Shown here: piece by piece, positions 9,801 through 15,849 of the stretch
How the letters are laid out: each line of letters starts with the position of its first letter
Position numbering within the stretch: the first letter of the stretch is position 1
NCBI GenBank assembly: GCA_021739805.1
Contig: JAIPBB010000036.1
Location: forward strand, 1-22,014
Length of the DNA: 22,014 bases
Direction: 5' to 3'
Source of the DNA: Saprospiraceae bacterium
Lineage (GTDB): Bacteria > Bacteroidota > Bacteroidia > Bacteroidales > JAIPBB01
The notes under the pieces: generated by a model
Told to the model about the DNA's origin: nothing
The model's input: the letters and a program-made list of their open reading frames with translations, nothing else
The model's database searches: none
Program-made: the position numbers and the translations under genes

Positions 9801-11067
9801 CAATTCAGGTTATGAACCCCAATATGGCAGTTACGATTATTTACAGGGAATACATGTGGCACATAGCACAGCTGCATGGATATACGATAACCACCGTATT
9901 GCCAAAACAGGTTATGGGATTTTTGCTGTGGGAGTTTGCACTAATACTCAATTTTCGTGCAACGACCTTGATACCTGTGGACATGGATTTTACTTTGAAC
10001 CACAAGATACAATCCCTAATGGTGGTATAGTTGCTACTTTTATCACCCAACAAGGACATGCAAGCAGGGCTTCCGATAATATTTGGAATAATAATTATAG
10101 TGATAGAATTGCTGGTAACCTTAATATTGGAACAATGCCAAAAGTGCCATGGTATTTCAGGGGAAATCATGATATTCAACCATATAGCCCATATATTACA
10201 AATACTAATGCAGCTATTTTTATACAAGATAATTCAAACACAAATGTTTCAAGCCAATGTGTTGGTTTACCTCAAGCAATTGATGATGATGACCCTGATG
10301 CTAATATTCGAAATCAACGCTATGGTGCTATTGTTAGAGAAGAAATCACTTATGATGTTTTGGAAGATGAATTTGAAGAAATGAATGAGGAATATCTGTT
10401 CGAAATATTATATTCCGACCCGGATTTAATGTATCTTGGCGAAGATGACGACACAGCATATATTAATTTTTACAATTATCGTGTGAATTCAACCATTGCT
10501 GAATTTACAGAAATCCAGGATTTAATTGATGAAGGTGATATTAACCAGGCATTAATGGAAAATGGAATTGTAGTTGCACAAACTGTGATTGAAGTGAATA
10601 AACAGGTTACTAACGATATTTACCTAAATGCTTTAGCCAATGATATTGAATTTGACCAAACACAATATGATGCACTATTTGCCATAGCATCGCTTACGCC
10701 TTATGTAGGAGGTGAAGGAGTTTATTCGGCAAGAGTAATGCTAGGGCTTGACCCAGATGACTTAAATTTGCCATATAGAAAGAAAAATCCGTATCCCGAC
10801 ACTGAACGAAGTCGAAGTGTCTATGAACTTAAGATTTTCCCCAATCCAACACAAAATGAAATTACTATTGATTTGAATAATGAAGGATTAACATGTAAAG
10901 CAAAACTTTTCCTATACAGTTCTGTGGGCAATAAAGTTTTAGAAAAGGAAATAGACACTGAACAAAACATTCATACAATTCAACTAAAAAATTTACGTCC
11001 AGGGGTATATTTTTATAATTTTGTAGCTAATAAAACCTATAAAGGGAAAATTATAATAATGGATTAA
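6868..11067 (+). CDS. large modular T9SS surface protein (PKD-like, lectin-like, beta-helix)
   Basis: This 1399-residue protein is predicted to be secreted. A basic N-terminus and hydrophobic core end in TSQSQ near residue 33 (signal peptide). A PKD-like domain follows at about 34-127 (YVGDTITFTNSS, WSFGD, YPGTHMINFYGYD). A lectin-like module at about 140-377 starts with CNGSFEDL, contains REYLIARLASPL and DNSVYAVEDIGIY, and ends in YYYIDDVSI; the same module opens genes A and B downstream. Next come an Ig-like domain (about 380-470) and a long Asn/Ile-rich parallel beta-helix (about 570-1110) with a Pro run (PTPPPPP). An acidic linker leads to the T9SS type A sorting domain (about 1320-1399, IFPNPTQNEITIDL to GKIIIMD). 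The stretch DTERSRSV (1311-1318) is encoded by a REP-like element. The beta-helix suggests polysaccharide binding or cleavage, but no catalytic residues could be assigned. Confidence 0.88.
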   Translation: MKKLTTQKKKTIAKLRNILLFILVLTATTSQSQNLIFSYSPSTIYVGDTITFTNSSTGFPAGTVFKWSFGDCKFKTPYPDSACVDTLYTQGGNSITYEFIYPGTHMINFYGYDNSDNLILDTTVLLSAWNKWDSLKCNAPPNEYCEKVCNGSFEDLKAIPLYTGEIRKAYSWSELASSNFSPWIMQNVFPSSDLFSTASTMISASVPNNMFGTQQPHSGNNYSGIILYKPMNIDSIDYREYLIARLASPLIAGVTYEVQMYVNLADNSVYAVEDIGIYIDKFYIDTLGASNPFTYNDLKLEKNSLPITPHVLNNTSNTISDTSAWTLITGTYTASGGEDGIYIGNFTKWDQLHVDTVRSHPICKFAYYYIDDVSIKPSIQDTIEKVICLNESIILEAPICDTTNYYNYIWTSNPNDTSLTGQQTNAVITVTPLMNTTYTLSFTDTNNVTDTVIAIVYVNSPPYNLPIISGKKFICGNPGISVYTILNFNPNTVYKWDINNSNFSTYPNILTDSTFTVNWANYPNGGIIYVYACEMGTFNVFKCCDPFTPADSAIYYCNDTISIQTTFSNEKISICGFLYINADVTINNSLIKFGQLSGIKILPGYTLTINNDSLIAGCNYMWDGIYADDSTTSIIITNNSFFGHATNAVVGAKNANISITSSEFKDNFVGVKIRNYNPECELVVWPDPTPPPPPANNTYIAGCMFHRSTTPMPTSLDPYYYNFIGVQIDSVYDITIGDYSFASLKNTFDNLLFGIKSINSGLQVYNNEFKNISHTAAVPIVDTYNHPLEGAIHCTKAIYTAGSSIPSSQYISCIKNDVIVGGLGLKRNVFENSNFGIFTYKHSLLALNNEFTEQYFNAIYDYLSLGISHINNNVIEQHNGSWANSAILNSAIRMESAFKSLMGKDLEILNNEIHNTRTGIAVINATSGTSAYTYPKYARIGSNLIYFDSFDPSINRKHYGITIQDCDRIRVAGNHIENNSGYEPQYGSYDYLQGIHVAHSTAAWIYDNHRIAKTGYGIFAVGVCTNTQFSCNDLDTCGHGFYFEPQDTIPNGGIVATFITQQGHASRASDNIWNNNYSDRIAGNLNIGTMPKVPWYFRGNHDIQPYSPYITNTNAAIFIQDNSNTNVSSQCVGLPQAIDDDDPDANIRNQRYGAIVREEITYDVLEDEFEEMNEEYLFEILYSDPDLMYLGEDDDTAYINFYNYRVNSTIAEFTEIQDLIDEGDINQALMENGIVVAQTVIEVNKQVTNDIYLNALANDIEFDQTQYDALFAIASLTPYVGGEGVYSARVMLGLDPDDLNLPYRKKNPYPDTERSRSVYELKIFPNPTQNEITIDLNNEGLTCKAKLFLYSSVGNKVLEKEIDTEQNIHTIQLKNLRPGVYFYNFVANKTYKGKIIIMD
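10798..10821 (+). repeat. REP-like palindromic element inside coding sequence, copy 1
   Basis: Arms GACACT (10798-10803) and AGTGTC (10816-10821) enclose a core with a second small stem (CGA-AG-TCG). The 24 bases read in frame as DTERSRSV just before the sorting domain of the 1399-aa protein. A near copy is at 12572-12595. The core GAACGAAGTCGAAGTG resembles short palindromic repeats I know from many Bacteroidota genomes (from memory, not searched). Confidence 0.6.
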
Positions 11068-11088
11068 AATATTAATTTAAATTAAGCC

Positions 11089-11121
11089 AGTCAGGGTTTC
11101 ACTTTAAGTGAAGCCCAGACT
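11089..11121 (+). terminator. 33-base hairpin between the 1399-aa gene and gene A
   Basis: The sequence is symmetric about base 11105: AGTC, a mismatch, then GGGTTTCACTT facing AAGTGAAGCCC (one G-U pair), closed by GACT. It begins 21 bases after the stop at 11067 and ends 12 bases before the ATG of gene A. The following TTTATTAAAA is only partly U-rich, so it may be a weak terminator or attenuator. A homologous hairpin lies at 12338-12370. Confidence 0.55.
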
Positions 11122-11133
11122 TTATTAAAAACA

Positions 11134-12333
11134 ATGAAATTCATTATCAAAATATTAATCATTGCTTACTGCCTATTGCCTACTGCCTATTTTTCCTTTT
11201 CTCAAAATTTAGTACAAAACGGTAGCCTTGAAGAATATTATAATTGTCCTTATAGTAGCACACAACTCGATTTTGCTAAAGGCTGGTTTGCTCCATGGGG
11301 GGGGGGGGGGATAAGCGAATATTTTTATGCTTGTGCAACAAATTATTCATTTAAAGTACCTAAACATGGTTCAGGATTTCAATATGCGAAATACGGAAAA
11401 GCCTATTGTGGTTTTAGTATGTTTAATCCCAATTCTAACTGGAGAGAATATGCCGCAACTGCATTAAGTTATGAACTAAAGGCTAATGAGAAATTTTGTA
11501 TTTCTTTTTTTGTTTCATTGGCAAACTTCACTAATTATGGTATTGAAGATATAGGTATCTATTTTAGTTATGATACAGTACAGATAGAGCATATTATAGC
11601 AGACACTATTAATCCGCAATTAATTAATACTAATGGTATAATTTCAGACACACTTAATTGGGTAGAAATTTCAGGAACCTATATTGCAAAAGGCGGTGAA
11701 AAATTCATTACAATAGGAAATTTTAACGTAAACAGACCTACTAATTATTTGAAAGTATATTTTTCAGGTGGAGCTTACAATTATTATTATGTTGACAATG
11801 TTTCTGTTTATCCATGTAATGCTCCGGTTTATGCTGCTGAGTGCGGTATTGATAAAGTAATTTGTTTGGGTGATAGTATTCAGTTAGGCACCCACAAAAT
11901 TGAGCAATATGAATATTTTTGGTTTGCTTTTGGCAATAAAAAAGATACGCTTTCAAAATTAGCTAAGCCTTATTTTTCACCTGATACTACAACTACTTAT
12001 ATTTTAAAAGTATTGGATTTTAAGTTTGATTGGTCGGCAGATACTGTTACTATTAAAGTTGTGGAATGTGGCAAACCAACTAAATTAAATGTTTATCCTA
12101 ATCCTACTTATGGAGAATTAATTCTTGAGTTTAATAAGCCTATTCTTTCCCAAACATCAATTAGCTTTTACAATATGTTAGGGCAAAAAATCCAAAGCTT
12201 CTCTCTGCAAAGCAATGCAGAAAGCAAAAGTGCAAAAGTTAATTTAAGCGGTCTTGCAAGTGGACTTTACTTTTATCAAGTAGAAATTGAAGGAGAAGAA
12301 AGTTTTAAGGGGAAAATTGTTTTGTTGAGATAA
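11134..12333 (+). CDS. T9SS-sorted lectin-like surface protein A with poly-G tract
   Basis: This 399-residue protein has a signal peptide (1-24, ending SFSQ, then NLVQNGSLE). The N-terminal lectin-like module (about 25-228) starts NGSLEEYYNCP, contains WREYAATALSYEL and NYGIEDIGIYFS, and ends in YYYVDNVSVYPC; this module is widespread in Bacteroidota secreted proteins. An Ig-like domain (about 232-312) and a T9SS type A sorting domain (about 318-399, LNVYPNPTYGELILEF to KGKIVLLR) follow. Two simple repeats lie in the coding sequence: heptamers in the signal peptide and 14 G at 11297-11310 encoding the last two bases of W55 and G56-G59. A length change in either, unless a multiple of three, would frameshift the gene. 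In this sequence the frame is intact. It probably acts as an exported binding protein; ligand unknown. Confidence 0.87.
   Translation: MKFIIKILIIAYCLLPTAYFSFSQNLVQNGSLEEYYNCPYSSTQLDFAKGWFAPWGGGGISEYFYACATNYSFKVPKHGSGFQYAKYGKAYCGFSMFNPNSNWREYAATALSYELKANEKFCISFFVSLANFTNYGIEDIGIYFSYDTVQIEHIIADTINPQLINTNGIISDTLNWVEISGTYIAKGGEKFITIGNFNVNRPTNYLKVYFSGGAYNYYYVDNVSVYPCNAPVYAAECGIDKVICLGDSIQLGTHKIEQYEYFWFAFGNKKDTLSKLAKPYFSPDTTTTYILKVLDFKFDWSADTVTIKVVECGKPTKLNVYPNPTYGELILEFNKPILSQTSISFYNMLGQKIQSFSLQSNAESKSAKVNLSGLASGLYFYQVEIEGEESFKGKIVLLR
11161..11188 (+). repeat. heptanucleotide tandem repeat in the signal peptide of gene A
   Basis: There are four consecutive 7-base units: ATTGCTT, ACTGCCT, ATTGCCT and ACTGCCT, equivalent to two 14-base units with one mismatch. 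They encode IAYCLLPTA in the hydrophobic core. Gain or loss of one 7-base unit would shift the reading frame. Confidence 0.7.
11297..11310 (+). repeat. homopolymer of 14 G inside gene A
   Basis: Fourteen uninterrupted G lie in an otherwise AT-rich coding sequence, encoding the end of W55 and G56-G59 at the start of the lectin-like module. Tracts of this length are prone to slipped-strand mispairing and also to sequencing error. Confidence 0.9.
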
Positions 12334-12337
12334 TCTC

Positions 12338-12370
12338 AGTCGTAGTTTCACTTTAAGTGAAGCCCCGACT
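12338..12370 (+). terminator. 33-base hairpin after gene A
   Basis: It begins 5 bases after the stop of gene A. AGTCG and CGACT close a stem containing GTTTCACTT facing AAGTGAAGC, with two mismatches, symmetric about base 12354. It has the same size and core as the hairpin at 11089-11121. It is followed by TTACATAC, so the U-tract is poor. Confidence 0.55.
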
Positions 12371-12421
12371 TTACATACAATAAACGAAAGTCAAATGTAC
12401 GATAAAAAATTATCGAATATC

Positions 12422-12441
12422 GACACTTCGACATTGCTCAG
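12422..12441 (-). repeat. REP-like element at the start of the orphan fragment
   Basis: Read on the minus strand, CTGAGCAATGTCGAAGTGTC belongs to the same general pattern as the elements at 10798 and 12572, in opposite orientation. The motif AATATCGA occurs on both sides (12416-12423 and 12454-12461). It marks the point where similarity to the large gene has been lost. Confidence 0.5.
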
Positions 12442-12571
12442 TACAAGCCACCCAATATCGAATAATGAAGTTTGGGATATTGGTAAAGAAGGTGTTTACA
12501 CAGCAAGAGTAATGCTTGGATTAGATCCTGAAGATCTAAACCTGCCATATAGAAAGAAAAATCCATATCCT

Positions 12572-12595
12572 GACACTGAACGAAGTCGAAATGTC
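12572..12595 (+). repeat. REP-like palindromic element inside coding sequence, copy 2
   Basis: It differs from the copy at 10798-10821 at one base (G to A in the right arm), which creates one mismatch in the outer stem. It reads in frame as DTERSRNV before the sorting domain of the orphan fragment. Confidence 0.6.
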
Positions 12596-12846
12596 AATGA
12601 ATTAACTATCTATCCAAATCCAACAACGAACGAAATTACTATTGAATTAAGTAGTGAAAAATTATCAGGCAAAGCGAAACTCCTACTATATAGTTCTGTT
12701 GGTAATAAAGTTTTGGAGCAGGAAATAGATACAGAACAAAACATTCATACAATTCAACTTAATAAGCTACAATCAGGTGTTTATTTTTATAATTTTGTTG
12801 CTAATAAAACCTATAAAGGAAAAATAATAATTTTGGATTAATTTCC

Positions 12847-12893
12847 TAATAAATGAAGTCGTCATAATTAATTGTTGACGACTTCATTTATTA
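12847..12893 (+). terminator. strong hairpin between the orphan fragment and gene B
   Basis: Perfect 18-base arms (12847-12864 and 12876-12893, core GAAGTCGTCA facing TGACGACTTC) enclose an 11-base AT loop. It starts 6 bases after the stop at 12841 and ends 17 bases before the ATG at 12911. It fits a terminator for the upstream frame or an attenuator of gene B; the U-tract after it is short. Confidence 0.6.
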
Positions 12894-13075
12894 AATCCAT
12901 AGAGTAACTAATGAAGCAATTTTTCAAAATATTACTAATTATAATTTTCTGTATTTTAGGTACAGTTGGTTCAAGCTTTTCTCAAAATTTAGTTCAAAAT
13001 GGAAGCCTTGAGAAATATTATCAATGTCCTTATGCGGCTGGACAATTAGATTTTGCAAAAGCTTGGTTTGCTCCC

Positions 13076-13089
13076 GGGGGAGGGGGGGG
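13076..13089 (+). repeat. interrupted G tract (5 G, A, 8 G) at the frameshift in gene B
   Basis: It aligns with the 14-G tract of gene A after a shared FAP codon run (GCTCCA in A, GCTCCC in B). A has 15 bases between that run and the shared SEY codons region; B has 14, which explains the frameshift. Confidence 0.85.
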
Positions 13090-13799
13090 TCTAGTGAATA
13101 TTATAATGAATGTGCTGATTTTTTAACATATAAAAGTATTCCAAAAAATACAGGTGGTTACCAATGGGCTAAAACAAGCAGGGCTTATGCAGGTTGTGGG
13201 TTTACACTTAGCCCGTTAACTAATTGGCGTGAGTTTGCAGAAACAAGGCTTACTCAAACTCTTGATTCAGGCAAATCCTACAAAGTAGAATTTTATATTT
13301 CTTTAGCAGATAAATCAAAATATGCAATTGAGGCAATTGGTGTTTATTTCAGTAAAGATACAATAACATGGTCTGCACTTGACCAGAATTATCATCATCC
13401 ACAGGTGCTTAATCAAAACGGGTATATAAGTGATACAGCTAATTGGGTATTAATAAGTGGGATTTACTATGCAAAAGGTGGTGAACAATTTATTACTTTA
13501 GGTAATTTTAACATTAATACTCCTTTTAATTATAAAGTGATAAATTCAAATGGATGGGAAATGGCTTATTATTATATTGATGATGTTTCGGTATATCCCG
13601 TAAATACTCCTGTTTACAAAGCAGAGTGTGGCAATGATAATATTTTATGTTTGGGTGATAGCATTCAATTAGGTACTCAAAAATTGGAGCAATATGAATA
13701 TTTTTGGTTTGCTATGGGTAATGAAAAAGATACGCTTTCAAAATCAGCTATGCCTTATTTTTCGCCGGATACAACTACAACTTATGTTTTAAAGATGCT

Positions 13800-14118
13800 G
13801 GATTTTAAGTTTGATTGGTCGTCAGATACTGTTACTATTAAAGTTGTGGAATGTGGCAAACCAACTAAATTAAATGTTTATCCTAATCCTACTTATGGGG
13901 AACTAATTCTTGAGTTTAATAAGCCTATTCTTACCCAGACATCAATTAGCTTTTACAATATGTTAGGGCAAAAAATCCAAAGCTTCTCTCTGCAAAGCAA
14001 TGCAGAAAGCAAAAGTGCAAAAGTTAATTTAAGCGGTCTTTCAAGTGGACTTTACTTTTATCAAGTAGGAATTGAAGGAGAAGAAAGTTTCAAGGGGAAA
14101 ATTGTTTTGTTAAATTAA
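13800..14118 (+). repeat. 319-base block nearly identical to the 3' end of gene A (12015-12333)
   Basis: Compared by eye, the two 319-base blocks have no gaps and 11 mismatches (about 96.6 percent identity), three of them in the last seven bases. Similarity falls clearly toward the 5' halves of genes A and B. The block covers the end of the Ig-like domain and the whole sorting domain. Confidence 0.8.
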
Positions 14119-14123
14119 ACTTA

Positions 14124-14206
14124 AAGTCACGGGGTGAATCATTAGACAAACATAAATTCAAATATCAATTTCAGCTTAAAAGGCAAAATCATTCACCCCG
14201 TGACTT
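14124..14206. terminator. long inverted repeat between convergent gene B and the MATE gene
   Basis: The left arm (14124-14143) and right arm (14187-14206) pair over 16 bases (AAGTCACGGGGTGAAT), then have one mismatch and three more pairs. The loop is 43 bases, long for an ordinary terminator. It begins 6 bases after the stop of gene B and lies 20 bases from the stop of the leftward MATE gene, so it may serve both. On the minus strand the stem is followed by a T-rich stretch; on the plus strand by GTAAAAAAG. Confidence 0.55.
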
Positions 14207-14225
14207 GTAAAAAAGCAATAATCAA

Positions 14226-15587
14226 TTATAATTCTTTCACAAGCGGATGCTCGATAATGGCTTTTCGCTTCCATCTCCCTGTCAGATAATACATATAAGA
14301 AAGAAAAAATCCTGCTGTCCAGGCTATTGGAATACCCCACCATATACCTTCATAACCCAAACCTACTGACTCTCTAGATAAGAAATATGATAATGGTACT
14401 CTCATCACCCAAAGTGAAATAAGTGTAATAAACATTGGAATTAAAGTGTCCCCTGCCCCACGTAATACACCATGTGTAACAAACATTGAAGAAAAAACCA
14501 AATAAAATAATGATGTTATTCGCAAATATGAAACGCCAATAGCAACAACTTTAGGATCATTCGTAAATATCCCCATTATTGGTTCACCTAACAAGAAAAA
14601 TATTGCTGTCATTGTAATTGAAATAATGCTTGTCATCTTCAATGTTGCAATAAATCCCTTTCTTACTCTTTCGATATTATTGGCACCTATATTTTGCCCA
14701 ACAAAAGATGTAAGAGCCATTGAAAAGTTCATTGCAGGCATTGCAGCAAACATATCCAAACGACCGGCAACAGTATAAGCTGCAATTGTATCTGTGCCAA
14801 AATCAGCTACAATTCGCATTAATGCCAGCATACCTAATGAGACAAATGTCTGCTGAATTCCGGTTGGAATTCCAATTTTTAAGCTTTTAATAAATATGAT
14901 TTTATCAAAAACAAGTTTTTTAAATGAAAATCTGATTAAGGGATGGAATTTGTTTAAATAGATTATTGAACCAATAAATGTTACACCATGTGATATAACA
15001 GTTGCAATTGCAACACCCTCCACTCCCATTTTTAATACAATCACAAAAAATACATCTAAAACTATATTTAAAAGAGTAGAAATTATCATGAAATATAATG
15101 GAGTCTGAGAGTCCCCTAAACCTCTTAATACTGCACTTGTTCCATAAAATCCAAACATAAGCAGAATTCCACTTACATATATTCTAAAATACAAAGTTGC
15201 TTCAGGAATTATTTCTTCCGGCAATGCTAACCACTTAAAAATATATGAGCTTAAAATGAATCCAATTATAGTCAAAACAATTGATGCCCAAAAAATAAAA
15301 ATAAAAATTGTGTCAATAGTTCTTTTAACACTATTATTATCTTTTGCCCCAAAAAATTGTGAGACAACAATTGTAGCTCCGGTAGTTATCCCGATTGTCA
15401 GGGATATTAATACAAAAAGAACCGGAAATGATGCTCCAACTGCTGCCAGGGCTTCATCACCTATAAATTTCCCTACAACAATACTGTCAACCACATTATA
15501 AAGCTGTTGAAAAACATTTCCAATAAGCATGGGTATAGCGAATCTCCATATCAATCTACTTTCCTTGCCAACTGTCATATCTTTCAT
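14226..15587 (-). CDS. MATE family efflux transporter
   Basis: This 453-residue membrane protein belongs to the MATE family of drug/organic-cation antiporters driven by Na+ or H+. About 12 transmembrane helices can be traced in two related halves. The N-terminal half starts with PMLIGNVFQQLYNVVDSIVVG and ALAAVGASFPVLFV and includes GATIVVSQFFGA. The second half has the matching VGQNIGANN and VLRGAGDTLIPM stretches. The length is usual for the family. The substrate cannot be inferred. The ATG at 15587 is chosen; a second ATG three codons in is possible. No CAAAnnTA promoter signature is seen immediately upstream. It is convergent with the T9SS cluster and separated from it by the long inverted repeat. 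Confidence 0.92.
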   Translation of the reverse strand: MKDMTVGKESRLIWRFAIPMLIGNVFQQLYNVVDSIVVGKFIGDEALAAVGASFPVLFVLISLTIGITTGATIVVSQFFGAKDNNSVKRTIDTIFIFIFWASIVLTIIGFILSSYIFKWLALPEEIIPEATLYFRIYVSGILLMFGFYGTSAVLRGLGDSQTPLYFMIISTLLNIVLDVFFVIVLKMGVEGVAIATVISHGVTFIGSIIYLNKFHPLIRFSFKKLVFDKIIFIKSLKIGIPTGIQQTFVSLGMLALMRIVADFGTDTIAAYTVAGRLDMFAAMPAMNFSMALTSFVGQNIGANNIERVRKGFIATLKMTSIISITMTAIFFLLGEPIMGIFTNDPKVVAIGVSYLRITSLFYLVFSSMFVTHGVLRGAGDTLIPMFITLISLWVMRVPLSYFLSRESVGLGYEGIWWGIPIAWTAGFFLSYMYYLTGRWKRKAIIEHPLVKEL

Positions 15588-15792
15588 ATAGGAATCTTGG
15601 TTTTTCTAAAAAAAGAATTTGCTAAGTTAAAAATATAATGAATTAATCAATGAAAAGGATTAATCATACTAAACCTTACATCCACAAAATGACATACAAC
15701 AAGCTTATTGTCATGGGCTGACTCGCTCACTTAAGAATTATATAAATCTCTCATCTTTAAATAGTCAGACAGGGACTTGCGGATTTATGGCT

Positions 15793-15824
15793 AAAAAAAA
15801 AGCCATCCGTCAAAGGCGGATAGC
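15793..15824 (-). terminator. rho-independent terminator of the response regulator at 15850
   Basis: Read leftward, an 8-base stem (GCTATCCG facing CGGATGGC, one wobble) with a 7-base loop is followed by nine T. It lies 26 bases after the stop codon. This is the clearest intrinsic terminator in the window. The rest of the 262-base gap up to the MATE start shows nothing I can name. Confidence 0.88.
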
Positions 15825-15849
15825 TTCATAAATTCAAACCTAAATTATT

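Larger units (their letters stand above)
12395..12841 (+). pseudogene. orphan T9SS sorting-domain fragment (relic of a second large gene)
   Basis: The open frame encodes 148 residues. From about residue 32 (EGVYTARVMLGLDP) to the end (KGKIIILD) it is homologous to the last 120 or so residues of the 1399-aa protein, including a variant of the DTERSRSV stretch and the whole type A sorting domain. It has no signal peptide, so it could not reach the T9SS as it stands. Its first 30 codons are unrelated and run through a REP-like element (12422-12441). Differences from the upstream copy are often at third codon positions, so the domain was under selection for some time after duplication. I read it as the surviving 3' end of a duplicated large gene. 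An alternative is a sequence store for recombination with the upstream gene. Whether it is expressed is unknown. Confidence 0.7.
12911..14118 (+). pseudogene. T9SS-sorted lectin-like surface protein B, frameshifted at a G tract
   Basis: This is a paralogue of gene A split across two frames. The ATG at 12911 opens a signal peptide (MKQFFKILLIIIFCILGTVG, then SSFSQNLVQNGSLEKYY) and runs to FAPGGGGG, where the frame moves to LVNIIMN and stops at 13126. The rest of the protein (SSEYYNECADF onward) continues in another frame to 14118: lectin-like module ending YYYIDDVSVYPV, Ig-like domain (LCLGDSIQLGT), then sorting domain (LNVYPNPTYGELILEF to KGKIVLLN). The switch is exactly at 13076-13089, where B is one base shorter than A. 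One extra G, or two fewer, restores a protein of about 402 residues. It may therefore be a phase-OFF gene, a true pseudogene, or a base-calling error. Downstream codons show no other lesion, which argues against long decay. Confidence 0.85.

Noticed and set aside
9794..10384. Overlapping open frames inside the 1399-aa gene on both strands
   Set aside because: The main frame continues through them with a coherent beta-helix repeat pattern; the alternatives lack signals or domains.
13024..14118. A separate gene starting at 13024
   Set aside because: Its first 22 or so residues (MSLCGWTIRFCKSLVC) are an out-of-frame reading of the signal-proximal part of gene B; similarity to gene A begins only after the G tract, so it is the rest of one frameshifted gene.
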